Source of the DNA: Ganoderma boninense
Lineage: Eukaryota; Basidiomycota; Agaricomycetes; Polyporales; Polyporaceae
DNA length: 64,000 nt
Direction: 5' to 3'
NCBI GenBank assembly: GCA_002900995.3
Contig: CM035312.1
Span: 434,001 to 498,000 of the forward strand
This document shows positions 32,427 through 42,274 of this stretch, piece by piece. A model generated the notes under the pieces. It was not told the origin of the DNA and did no database searches. It was given only the letters and a program-made list of their open reading frames with translations. Positions within the stretch are counted from its first letter, which is position 1. The number at the start of each line of letters is the position of its first letter. The translations under genes were made by a program, and so were the position numbers.

Positions 32427-33221
32427 TCGCACAAGCGCACGGCCCTTGACGTGTATGGTCGGACGGGCAGTGTCAGGCGGGGCCGCTGGCCTTTTAATTA
32501 CGGGATTTCTCGTGTATTGTGTCTCGGGTTTCTGAACTGGGTGGTGCACTCTCTTTGGTCAGGCTGCAATGCCTACGGTGTGAGAGCCTGCTACGTTAGC
32601 CAATCCGAAGTCGCCGCTGAGGCTGGGAAAAGACACACCATATACTCCCTCAGTCTGCATGGCAGAATGTATAAGTACCTCAAGACCTTTGCGCGCGAGG
32701 GCGGGGAAGCTCGAATGGTCGTAGTTTGTCGCCTCCAGGCTCCAGCCGAGTTCGCGATCATTCATCTGCGCTGAATTACGTAAGAAAGATGGCCTTGAGC
32801 GTCTCGATTGCCTGAACGAGACAAAACGCTATTCGCCGAGGTTGTTCCGACTCGGCGGAGTCCCGCGAAACTTTGCAATTGTCAGGTTTGGGGCGTTGAT
32901 ATCGAGGTGCTTTGTCGGTATCTGCGCCATCCGTCGCCGCTGCTCTCGTTCTTGATCCAGGTCGGAACACGAGAACCGGCCACGGCCGCGCCCGGGGGCG
33001 CTGAGTGTGTGCATCCTAGGGCTCGTTATGTATGTAGATTCACCCGTCGATATTCGTAAGTCGGTGATGGAAAAGAAAAGCTGCGTTCGACGGCGATCTC
33101 CTGAATGCGCCAAGCCGCGTCAGTGAGGCGTGTTCATAAAGGTGCAAATATCAAGCGTTTCGCAGGATTCAATGTGCGCGTTCGGACTTGTGCACTGCAC
33201 ATGGAGCACTTTACCGGAGTA
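32427..33221. other. Hydrophobin downstream module, copy 1
   Basis: No gene. Short anchors recur downstream of the other hydrophobins: gttagccaatccgaa (about 32596; compare 35697), and gaattacgtaag..atgg..gagcgtctcgattgcc (about 32773; compare 36170 and 41845). This supports duplication of whole units. Confidence 0.6.
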
Positions 33222-33700
33222 CTAATTGACAGATGCACGATGGTCGTCGATCACGGCGGTGGGGTGGTGTATAACACCGTATAAGACATGGATGGACAAC
33301 TGCTCCGGCCTAGCTGTGACGGTCCTTGTGAGACGAATAGGCCACTTACACGGCAGCGATGAGGGGAAACAGGTGGAAGATCCAACCAGCGGGCGTAGCG
33401 TTGGTTCGGACAGCCCAGACCAAGCTGACAGTACGACATTCGGTCTGGTCTGCATTGAACGAACGGACGAGATCGTGGAGAACGGCCCGGGAGACCATGA
33501 AGCTGACGTCTACAGTGTGAGAAATCTATCAGTTCGCACAATTCCAACCAAACGCTACAAAATAAAGGGCATATCCGATGCGTCGCCAAGAAGGAGAAAG
33601 CAGCGGTCGCCGGGCCATACACCTTGAGGTCGCCTTGAAGTCCGCCCTGCGGATCGTCCACTGAAGCACGTGCGATGTCTTCAACTTCAACGCCCACATG
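33222..33700 (-). pseudogene. Ferric reductase fragment (pseudogene 1)
   Basis: On the minus strand it reads fragments in the order of the intact gene at 42.3-44.8 kb: a GGLQGDLKVYGP piece (compare GGFEGNLKAYDR), VLHDLVRSFNADQTECRTVS and LVWAVRTN (compare LLDLVRSFKAEETKCRKVN, LVWAVRTN), then ARPEQLSIHV..HPTAVIDD (compare ARPEGLSIDV..DPTAVVDE). The FAD and haem parts are missing, the glycine motif is lost and the pieces lie in different frames. A truncated, non-functional copy. Confidence 0.85.
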
Positions 33701-34687
33701 TCGTGCGGACCTACGGCGGCGGGAGCGTGGACAAAACACGGTCACGCCTCTGGCCTCAGGACTGAACGTTGATCCCGGGACGTGCCCTCCTGTAATGCGC
33801 ATACAGCGTGTCAGCACAGGAAGCTCCGTTCGACTGGTGGCCTGTTGCCACCGTAGGCATGTTTGAAACACAAGGACGGAACGGGACGATGACGCGCCTC
33901 AGGACTGATGCAGTACAGTAATTTGCGCTCGGGCCCGCGAGAAGGACGCCACCGACATCAGCACCCATCCGAGGGCCAGATCGCCCTCTCTTTGTGAAGG
34001 GTGGAATGATGTTTTTTTCCAAGCCCGACGCGCGAGAAGCGAGAAGTTCAGAAGAGGATGGTTGAATGCCCGTTTGCGCCTCGTCGACGGAACATGCGCA
34101 CGCAAGCGAGGGTGGCGGAGAGCGGAATGTGGAACGGGCGCACGCCTCGTGACCGCCGGCGCGATGATGAAGCTCAGGTACGGCACTCACGGATGTCCTC
34201 GGTTGGGATGGTCGCCGCGCCCGCTGAAAGGTGTACGCCGCACCGGGGCCCAACGCGTCCCCCAGAACAAAAAAGTTACTTGTCGGGGCTTGGCAGCGGT
34301 GGCGACAACGTCGGGAACGGGACACGGTAGGCGAGACGTTGAGCGGATGCGAGGAAGAAATGGCGCTGGTATGATCATGGCGGCGACGAGTACTCAGAAA
34401 GGTCGAGACATCGGGGCTGGAACATAGTGGTTTGAAGGTCGCGAGCGCCAGGATTGTTCCGTTTGCTCTCCCAGTGGGCTTCTTTCGCGTTAATAAAATT
34501 GCCGTGAGCCCGGCCATGGAAGTTGCAGCTGAGAGTGCTTCGGTGAGGGAGGCTGATTGTGCCGATGATCAGCGGAGTAACGTGCCTGCAGGATGGAAGT
34601 CCATGATTGGATAGCGAATGCGGATGACCTCCCGCTGCCACAGACCGGTCAGAGGCTGCATCCTTCCACGAACTGTAAACGTTTTCA
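33701..34687. repeat. Hydrophobin upstream module, copy 2
   Basis: Matches 30450-31573 and 39355-40555 by the same series of anchors, directly abutting ferric-reductase pseudogene 1. No reading frame is conserved between the copies. Confidence 0.65.
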
Positions 34688-34904
34688 GCAAGCCAATCAC
34701 AGTTGTGCACGGATCATAAGAAGTGACGTACTTCGACTGCGTCCTATTTGGCTTGCTGTGTACGGTTGACAGTATGAGAACCAGCCGGTCGTAGCGCGCC
34801 CGAACTCGAGAGGAAAAGGCAAGACATTCCGTCTCAGACGCACTAGATCATTCATCCAGTGACGTCGATGATGCAGGTGGTACAAGGTCGTGAGCGCTCC
34901 CCAG
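34688..34904 (+). promoter_or_regulatory. Conserved hydrophobin promoter block, copy 2
   Basis: Contains agccaatcac (about 34691), TGACGTAC (34724-34731) and gatcattcatccagtgacgtcgatgatg (split here as atcattcat then TGACGTCG near 34860). The order is the same as in copies 1 and 3. Confidence 0.55.
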
Positions 34905-34970
34905 TCCTAACCTGAACAACGAGACGCGTGCTTCTGTGTTCGTCAACTGTTTGTCGGGTGGTCCTCGAGG

Positions 34971-34977
34971 TATAAAA
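34971..34977 (+). promoter_or_regulatory. TATA box of hydrophobin 2
   Basis: TATAAAA, 71 bases of separation from the hydrophobin 2 ATG at 35048. Confidence 0.75.
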
Positions 34978-35047
34978 GGGTCAGGACGAGGACGGAGAGG
35001 TCCTCAGGCTTCAGGTCTACATCACTCAGCCCTCTCGCATCTCCAGC

Positions 35048-35522
35048 ATGTTCTCCCGCGTCGCCACCCTCACCCTCGCTGCCCTGCCCCTTCTTGCGGC
35101 CGCCACGCCCCTCGAGATCCGCGGCGGAGGCGGCGAGCCCCCCTCGTCCTGCTCCACTGGGCCCATCCAGTGCTGCAACACCGTCGAGGAGGTCAGTTCA
35201 CGATCACTCATCGCTGATACCACTGTCCCAGCACTCACACACATTCTGTCGTATAGGCTAGTGCCCCGAGCGCGGCTGCGATCCTCGGCCTGCTGGGCAT
35301 CGTACTCCAGGACCTGAACGTCCTCGTCGGCCTCACCTGCTCCCCCATCACCGTCATCGGTGTCGGAGGCAGCGGCTCCTGCTCTGCCAACGCTGTCTGC
35401 TGCCAGGACAACAGCTACGTGAGTACACCCTCCGTTCTACCTGCACCAACCAGCATGCTCACCTACATTCTCGCACACAGGGTGGCCTCATCTCCATCGG
35501 CTGTGTCCCCGTCCAGCTCTGA
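35048..35522 (+). CDS. Class I hydrophobin 2
   Basis: Exons 35048-35191, 35257-35418 and 35481-35522; introns of 65 and 62 bases; 115 residues. The same signal peptide as hydrophobin 1, then [11 protein letters not shown] before the first Cys. Eight Cys with the same spacing from the first Cys onward (C-x6-CC, then C, C, CC, C). Exon 2 reads [37 protein letters not shown] and [12 protein letters not shown] secreted amphipathic coat protein by family. It has a strong TATA box and the conserved promoter block. Its sequence is closer to hydrophobin 3 than to 1 ([15 protein letters not shown]). Confidence 0.95.
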
Positions 35523-36653
35523 TCGCACAAGCGCACCACCCCTGGACGCGTACGGTCAGATGGGTAGTGTCGGACGTGGCCGCCGGCTTCGTCATAACAG
35601 GGTTTCTTATGTTTTGTGACTCGAGTTTCTGGATTGGATGATTGGAATATATGGATTTGTTCTCTTCCCGCAGGCTATGCCCACAGTGTGAGCGTGCATT
35701 GGCCAATCCGAACTCGTCTCTAAGACGGCGAAAGCACATATCTTCTTTGAGCATGCGTTCTATAATCGAGAGGTGATCCCGAGAGACAAGGTTGACTCGG
35801 AGCATGCGGAGACGACGAGGAGGCCAGACTGTGGACGTCGAGTCTTGCTGACGTGTCGATGTTCCGATGTGCCAGTGTGTCTTCCTGTGTTGTGAGAGAT
35901 GGCGGAAGATCCAGGCCCCATTCGCATGCGTGTAACATTGATGCTTAATGGTGACACTGTTTATCGCCGGGTCCTCCCGAACTTCAATGACCGTTTCCGG
36001 GCCTGAAGATCCGAAGCTCTGTTCTGTTCAGGCCGTGAAGCGAGTCGAGCTATGTGTAGTGACGTCATAGAGTCAAAAAGTTCACGAAGAGCTTAGCATG
36101 CGAGACCAGGGGATCCGAATGGTGGCCCTAGTTTCAGAACTGGCTGCGGGGCGATGTTGAACTGGGTGGAATTACGTAACACGATGGACATGAGCGTCTC
36201 GATTGCCCGAACCGTGGGCGCCCAGGCCCTCGAGGCGCCGACTCGCAGCGATTCGCCGGGATTTCGCCCTTGACTCCAACCTGCACTGCAACTCCATCTC
36301 GCACCACAGCGTCATGCTCTTCCAATAGTTTGTGATTAATCATACTGCGGACCCCAGTAATGCCAAGGACCAACAGAATAAAACAGTGGAACTAGTCCAG
36401 TAAGATCAGATTGTCGACACCCTCAATGCTAACTGATTCATGACATGTCCTAGAGCATTGACGAAGTCGCACGGCGCACGCGATCCACCTCAAGTTGGAC
36501 TCCGTGGAAGGCTCGTACGCCTTTGAAACTGCGCGGAATCATGATGTACCCGTACTCCAAGTGAGTCTCGAGCTCCCCATGCATGCCACTTCGAACAGGC
36601 GGTTCTCCGCATCGCAAGGAGTCGTCCCGCAACAGGCATGTGCCACTGCTCCG
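35523..36653. other. Hydrophobin downstream module, copy 2, and flank
   Basis: No gene. Homologous pieces to the copy 1 and copy 3 downstream regions (ggccaatccgaact near 35698; gaattacgtaac..gagcgtctcgattgcc near 36170). The stretch at 36455-36560 precedes the 3' end of a receptor-like gene, as in the 16-25 kb cluster. Confidence 0.5.
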
Positions 36654-37889
36654 CTACAATGAGCCGCCGTACCTCAGCGTTGTGGAGCTGGAGTGGGACA
36701 TATTTTGAGCTGGATTGGTGGTATACGACGGAGGAATCGAGATGCTGGTGGCATATGACGGGAGATAAGTGGAGGGGGAGTTCGGCACGAGGACACCCGT
36801 GAATATCTCATCGGATGGGGTGGGTGAACTCGGTTCGGTAATGCTGACGTCCTCGAACGACCCTCCTGCCCTGTGATGAGCGCGAGGAATGGAGAGGGGT
36901 ATCGGGGTAGGAGGCTCAGACACTAGGACTGAGCGTGGCCCCGGGCGGTAAGCCGTCAAGGGAGGGTGGGATGCGACATCATCACTTGAGATCAGGGAGG
37001 AGGCTGAGGACGCAACGTGCTCCCTTCGTGAGGAGTCTGCCAGGCTCCAGAGATGCCGCCTCCGGTAACGTCTCACCACGAAGTATCCCCCGATGGCAAT
37101 AACGAGTCCCACCATGCCTCCGGCGACTCCTCCGGCGAGCGCCGCCGTGCTGGGGCCTCCCCGGCTAGATCGTGTCGACTGCGGACTGGGTTCTGCGGGG
37201 AGGCAGGAGGTGTCCGTGCCGTTGGCGATGAGCAGCGGCTGCGAGACCGCTGTCACCCCGTCTCCTGACGCCAAGACGTATTGGCCGGCGGATACGTTGA
37301 CTTGGGGCCAGGGCCACTGCAATGCCGTAGCATCAACACCGGCAGCGAGAAGCGTGTTGTTGCTCGTGCTCCTTCGAACTGCTGGAGGGGAAGGCGGGAC
37401 GGGAACGAGGAGGATTTCAACCGTCTCTTGCGGGCCCGAATAGTTCCAGTTCAGCGTCGCTTCCGCGCACGTTCTGATCGTCGCTGAGAAACTTGCCCAT
37501 GCAAAATTCGGCGTGGGTGTGGGCGACGGCGTTGCAGAGCTTAACGAGACAGGATTGGGCGTATGCGTATTGACCGTCTGCGAGTCTTCAGCTGGCGGCC
37601 CGGCTAGTTTAGGGTTGGCGAACTGGGAGTTGATGGATGGCTCGGAGGGAGGTGGTCGCGGCTCTGAGGGAGGTAATCGCGGCTCTATGGTGGTGATGGA
37701 TGCAGTGGCGTCGCTTGACAAAGCGGCTGTTGCGCTCTCCATCTCTGACTGGGTGTCGCTAGAAATGAAAGTGATTGATCTCGACGTGGAAGTCAAGCTC
37801 GAGGTGGAAGTGGAAGTCGCCGCAGAGGGACCCGTGGTTTCCGGAAGGAGTGGGACCACTTGTCTACCGTGAATTGCCGACCTCGGCAT
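36654..37889 (-). CDS. Receptor-like single-pass membrane protein 5
   Basis: A single-exon frame. The start is chosen at 37889 (MPRSAIHGRQ), which resembles the openings of genes 1 and 2; a longer frame reaches 38102. 411 residues. A Ser/Thr/Pro stalk with the repeat LPPSEPRPPPSEP, then the ectodomain FAWASFSATIRTCAEATLNW, NYSGPQETVEILLV, WPWPQVNVSAGQYVL and ANGTDTSCL. The membrane helix TAALAGGVAGGMVGLVIAIG is followed by VVRRYRRR. The tail lacks PNRRPPS but ends with YLPSYAT and IPPSYTT, so one clear PPxY remains. It lies inside the hydrophobin array, which suggests movement of the unit or an older dispersed copy. Function unknown. Confidence 0.75.
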   Translation of the reverse strand: MPRSAIHGRQVVPLLPETTGPSAATSTSTSSLTSTSRSITFISSDTQSEMESATAALSSDATASITTIEPRLPPSEPRPPPSEPSINSQFANPKLAGPPAEDSQTVNTHTPNPVSLSSATPSPTPTPNFAWASFSATIRTCAEATLNWNYSGPQETVEILLVPVPPSPPAVRRSTSNNTLLAAGVDATALQWPWPQVNVSAGQYVLASGDGVTAVSQPLLIANGTDTSCLPAEPSPQSTRSSRGGPSTAALAGGVAGGMVGLVIAIGGYFVVRRYRRRHLWSLADSSRREHVASSASSLISSDDVASHPPLTAYRPGPRSVLVSEPPTPIPLSIPRAHHRAGGSFEDVSITEPSSPTPSDEIFTGVLVPNSPSTYLPSYATSISIPPSYTTNPAQNMSHSSSTTLRYGGSL

Positions 37890-38439
37890 CGGGGACGAGG
37901 ATCGATGAGTGATATGGGGAAGAGCAAGGGGGAAAGTGGGAGAAAGGGGAAGGATGTCTCGAGTATGTGGACTGCCCAACTCGTTTTTCCTATATATTGC
38001 CCTACCCATGCATATTTCGTACGACGATATCACGGACACCACAACAGATGGAAGCTTGCAGAGCGTCAATAGAAGTTGACAAACATTCAGTGATGCCTTC
38101 ACGGCTCAGGCTACCTGACATTCACTTGTTTTAGTCTCTACCTACCAGCTATACTTAGTCTGAGCTCTCTCACGAAGCCTTGTACCGTTTCGCCACTGCC
38201 CCATGGCTCGAAGGACATACCATCTGTTCTCCGCGGCGTGTACGTCGTCTTACGGCCGCAGGCGGACCAAGCTGGTCTTGCGACGGTGCAATTCGCAGAG
38301 GAGAACATTTAGACCCCTCGGAGTCATTAGCATCGAAATTTTGGACCGCGCCGAGTTGACCTCGAGACCGTCAGACAAGAGATTGGGTCGAGGGCGGTGT
38401 AGAACCTTCCCTGCTGTTTGTTTGTTTCAACGATGACAT
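37890..38439. other. Intergenic, no supported gene
   Basis: Upstream of receptor-like gene 5. Nothing conserved was seen except the open extension of that gene to 38102. Confidence 0.4.
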
Positions 38440-38880
38440 GGAAGTCGATGTCACTGACGGCACATATGTTCGTAGGAGCCTTCGAATTTGGTCTGTACCG
38501 CCTCGTCTCAGGCCCCCGAAGGATTGATGCCTGCTCGATATATTGTATGGTTACCTTTGAACCAGGATGCGGTCAAGAGAGCACTCGAGCACAGGTTGCC
38601 ACGGCTTTATTCATTGTTACATCCGTATCCATGGAGAGTGACAGTTTCTGACCACTACGCTTCTCCTCCACCAGAACTAAAAGGGAAAAGTGCCATCCCG
38701 AGGCCACTAGAGTCCTACCAGTCGTTGTCGATCCTTCAGACTCCAAAAATGCCGCCCCCCGGTGGAAGCTCAACCCTACCTCTATGTCTTCCTCATGCGG
38801 CAGCTGAGCGCTGAGCCGTGACCGCGTTCATGTCCGCCGTGATCGCTTCGAGCCTCGGGCCGCTCGTCGAAATAGCCCTC
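38440..38880 (-). pseudogene. Relic of the SDE3 helicase 3' end and its 3' flank
   Basis: Matches 46690-47370: gagccttcgaatttggtctgtaccgc (split: agccttcgaatttg / gtctgtaccgc) corresponds to tccttcgattttgatctgtaccgc, and cggcagctgagc..gtgaccgcgttcatgtccgcc corresponds to cggcagttgagccatgaccgcattcatgtccgcc, which codes the acidic C-terminus of the intact helicase. The reading frame is not preserved. Confidence 0.7.
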
Positions 38881-39019
38881 GTGGTCGAGCAGCGCGGCAT
38901 CGGAAGTCGAAATACTTTGGAAATATGAGGGGAGATAGGTTGGCAGGAGTGCGCTCATGCACTCCGTTAGATCGGATGGGGCCGGGCAAGCCCTCGACGA
39001 TGCTGACGTACCCTACAGC

Positions 39020-39350
39020 TCCTCCACGGCCCCGAGTTTGCATGTACTATAAAGCATGTGGAAGTATGCTGTAGTGCGAGGCTATCGAAAAGGCATGACG
39101 GTGGCCCGCCGTTGGACGCCAATGGGCGATGAGAGGCTGCCTCGAGCGGAGGACAGGAGAGCCGACCCTCCGCCACCGGCCTCCGGTGTCCATGAAGTTC
39201 AGAAACTGGCACCGCAAGCACGCGCTGGACGTTACCAGCCCCGGGAGTCGAGTCCGGGCGGCGAAACGTTGGAGGAGAATATCGAAAACGTGCAAAGTGC
39301 ATAGCCACGGCGGACAGCAGATCAGCGTCTTTGGTCTAGAGTTCATAGAC
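39020..39350 (-). pseudogene. Possible second ferric reductase relic
   Basis: On the minus strand a weak series resembles the FAD-binding region of the intact gene: LHVFDILLQ (compare ATFEMLPEN), a broken W-RPA segment (compare WKPGQH), QFLNF and HAFSIAS (compare HPFTVAS). Stops and frame changes intervene. The position directly before the hydrophobin upstream module matches that of pseudogene 1. Confidence 0.35.
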
Positions 39351-39354
39351 TCAC

Positions 39355-40555
39355 TGTGCCAGCGCTGCAGAGCGGAACGATGACGCCAATGATGCGTTAA
39401 GCAAGTTATTTGCATTCGAGCCGCGGAGGTGGGGAGGCTGGATCCGATTGGGAGTCGCTGGGCTCAAAATGTCCGGTTTTTTTTGGCCAAATTTTGCCTC
39501 AGATGTCCGGGTTTTTTCCAGCCTTGAGGCCGTTTTTTGACCAAAATTGTCCGGATTTGAGGATCCAGCATCGCCGGATAGCCTCGAGTGAGGCCTCCCG
39601 GAGCTCCGCGGGCGCTTCGCGCCCGCTCTCCCAACGACCCAACTTTGGCCCCACCCATGTCCGGATAGTGATCTGGCCTGAGGTCGATTTTGACCCCCAT
39701 TTGTCCGGATTTGAACCAGCCTGAGGGGGGTCAACCGGCCAAATTTGTCCGGATCCACGAACCAGCCATCCCACCTATTGTCAGGGGTCCTCGGAGACGA
39801 CGTCACAGACATCAGAATCCGTCCGAAATAAAGATCGCCCTCTCAGTGTGAAGGGCAGAATGATGTTTTTACCGAGCCCGACATGCGAGAAGTTCAGAAG
39901 AGGACTGCTGCATGCCATCTGCGTGCACGTTGTCGTCAGCAGAGCATCAAGCGAGCGCGGCGGGAAGTGGAGTGGGCGTACCGAGTGGAACAGTAGCCTG
40001 CGCATGACCGTCGAGGCGAGCATGAACCTCAGGGACGGCACTCACGCATGTCGTCGGTTAGGATGGTCGCCGTTTCTCGCTGAGCGGTATTCGCCGCCGC
40101 ACCACATTCAGGCACATTGGCGAGAACAAAGAAGTACTTCCTTGTCTGGACTTCGTAGCGATGACGACAACATGTACATCTAGCACAGGACGAAGGCGAG
40201 ATATTGAGTAGAGGCGAGAAAAGGTTGTTGGCTGGCATAATGGTGGACGACGATAGTCCATGACAGAAAGCTGGGGGAATTTCGGGGCTAGAAACTGTGG
40301 TCACCAGCGCCAGGAAAGCTCCGTTGACTGTTCCAGTGGAGTTTGTTCTGTCGGATCAATAGAATTGCCTTGAGTCTGGCCATGGCGTTTGGATCTGGGA
40401 GTCGTTCGGTGAGTCTCGTTGTGTCGATGGTAGGTGGAGTAACCTGGCTGCAAGGAAGCTCATGATTGGATCGCGAACACGAATCACCTGCGATTGTCAC
40501 CGACCCCCCCAAAACCTGGGATGTCTGCATCTTTCCATGAACTGCAGGAGTTTGC
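39355..40555. repeat. Hydrophobin upstream module, copy 3 (interrupted)
   Basis: Shares the series of anchors with copies 1 and 2 (ggaacgatgacgcc near 39377, gacatcagaatccgtcc near 39807, gtgtgaagggcagaatgatg near 39845, catgtcgtcggtt near 40047). It is interrupted by a roughly 360-base insertion absent from the other two copies. Confidence 0.65.
39427..39776. mobile_element. MITE-like insertion with TGTCCGGAT repeats
   Basis: Copies 1 and 2 of the surrounding module run directly from gagcccgcgg-type to acgccgcagacatcag-type sequence, so this block is an insertion with two paralogous empty sites. Its ends AGGTGGGGAGGCTGG (39427-39441) and, inverted, AGGTGGGATGGCTGG (39776-39762) match at 13 of 15 positions. 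A CGGAG is present at 39424-39428 and 39792-39796. Inside, TGTCCGG(AT/GT) recurs about six times. No coding capacity, so non-autonomous. Exact borders and target duplication are uncertain. Confidence 0.6.
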
Positions 40556-40789
40556 AGCAAGCCAATCACAGTCCAGCAGGGTTCATCCAATCATGCGGAG
40601 TGACGTACCGCGTCTGTGTTCTATTTGACAGCTGACTTGCTGTGTGCATTTGACAGGTTGAGAGCCCCGACGGTGGTAGTGCGCCTGAACGTGAAGGCAA
40701 AAGACATTCGGTCCCGAAGGCACTGGATCATTCATGCAGTGACGTCGATGACGGACTCGTGCGCAAGGCCGTGAGCGTTTCCCAGTCCC
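40556..40789 (+). promoter_or_regulatory. Conserved hydrophobin promoter block, copy 3
   Basis: Contains gccaatcac (40561-40569), TGACGTAC (40601-40608), two tttgaca elements and gatcattcatgcagtgacgtcgatgac (TGACGTCG near 40740). The same order as copies 1 and 2. Confidence 0.55.
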
Positions 40790-40853
40790 GCCGCGAGCGC
40801 TCGCTCCGGTGTCGCGAAGGGTCCAAGTTTGTCGGGTGGGGCGGCCAGAGATG

Positions 40854-40860
40854 TATAAAA
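40854..40860 (+). promoter_or_regulatory. TATA box of hydrophobin 3
   Basis: TATAAAA about 95 bases before the ATG of hydrophobin 3. Confidence 0.75.
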
Positions 40861-40952
40861 GGGCTAGGATGGGGTGCGAAAGGTCCTCAGGCTTCAGGTC
40901 TACACCATTCAGCTCCTCGCATCCCAGTCGCGCTCTTCTCACCAGAACCAAC

Positions 40953-41424
40953 ATGTTCTCCCGCGTCGCTACCCTCACCCTCGCTGCTCTGCCCCTTCTT
41001 GCGGCCGCCACGCCCCTCGAGGTCCGCGGTGGTGAGCCCCCCTCGTCCTGCTCCACTGGCCCCATCCAGTGCTGCAACACCGTCGAGAAGGTCAGTCCAA
41101 GACCGAAACTATTTAGATTCGGGGCTGCAACGTTCGGGCACTCACCACATTCCGTTCTATAGGCTAGTGCCCCGAGCGCGGCTGCGATCCTCGGCCTGCT
41201 TGGCATCGTCCTCCAGGACCTGAACGTCCTCGTCGGCCTCACCTGCTCCCCCGTCACCGTCATCGGTGTCGGCAGCAGCGGCTCCTGCTCTGCCAACGCT
41301 GTGTGCTGCCAGGACAACAGCCACGTGAGTATACTCTCCGTTCGGCTTGCACGAGGCAGCATGCTCACCTACTTGCACACAGGGTGGCCTCATCTCCGTC
41401 GGCTGTGTCCCCGTCCAGCTCTGA
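40953..41424 (+). CDS. Class I hydrophobin 3
   Basis: Exons 40953-41090, 41163-41324 and 41383-41424; introns of 72 and 58 bases; 113 residues. The same signal peptide, then EVRGGEPPSS before the first Cys. All eight Cys and their spacing are as in hydrophobin 2. The only changes in the mature core are conservative (for example [30 protein letters not shown]). Secreted cell-wall or surface coat protein by family. Conserved CCAAT/CRE-like block and TATA box upstream; the ferric reductase gene follows on the opposite strand. Confidence 0.95.
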
Positions 41425-42274
41425 TCGCACGTCAGAAGCGCACCGCCCCTCGATGCGTACGGTCGGATGGGTAGTGTCGGACGTAGCCGCTGGCTTCGCC
41501 ACAACAGGATTTCTCATGTATTGGAGTTCGTGGATTGAATGATTCAGATATGCCGGATTGTTCTGTTTCGAAAGTATTCACTCACAGCTTGACTGTGAGA
41601 GCGTGCCCTGTTCAGTCCGAGGCTGTCTTGTCTGCAAGGGGCCGTCATCAAGGCCCGCGTCCGAGTCCTTCCAACCTCCAATGACCGATAAGGCTATCGG
41701 ACTCAAATCCGTCCAGTCCTGGCATCGATTCCAGCTATAAATTGGAGCACGTCGGTGTCGAAAAGTTTCAGAAGAGATCTGCGTGCGAGGGCAGGGAATG
41801 GTGGTGCCAGTTGGTAGCGTCTGGTCGAGCGACACCAAACCCAATTATGTAAGAGATGACCATGGGCGTCTCGATTGCCCAAAAGAGCCGAAATGCATTC
41901 CCTCGGAGCTCCTCGGAGTCCTGCGCGGCGAGTCGTTATTCCTTTTTTTTGCCTTGCTGAGCACAGTTTGTCCTGATCTTGAATTGATTTTACTGGTCAC
42001 CGACATTTCCTCTCTGTGTAAATGTGTCCACTGGGGCTCCTCCAGTCGGATACGCCGATGGCACGTGGCACGCGTGTGCAAGGTCAGACACCTGGCATGG
42101 GATGGCGAAGGGAACCATCGCTGTTGTTCAAAGCTATGTAAAGGAGTTCATACGTTGACATTTCTACTATATAGCTGCTACTGAACGCACGAGAGCCACC
42201 CCGGTCGAGAACTGAGATGATATCCCCTGAATCCCGAGGCGCGAAAGCCTACGCATTACCAGCTGAAACGGAAT
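41425..42274. other. Hydrophobin downstream module, copy 3
   Basis: No gene. The aattatgtaag..gggcgtctcgattgcc piece near 41845 matches the copy 1 and 2 downstream regions. Convergent with the ferric reductase 3' end. Confidence 0.5.
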
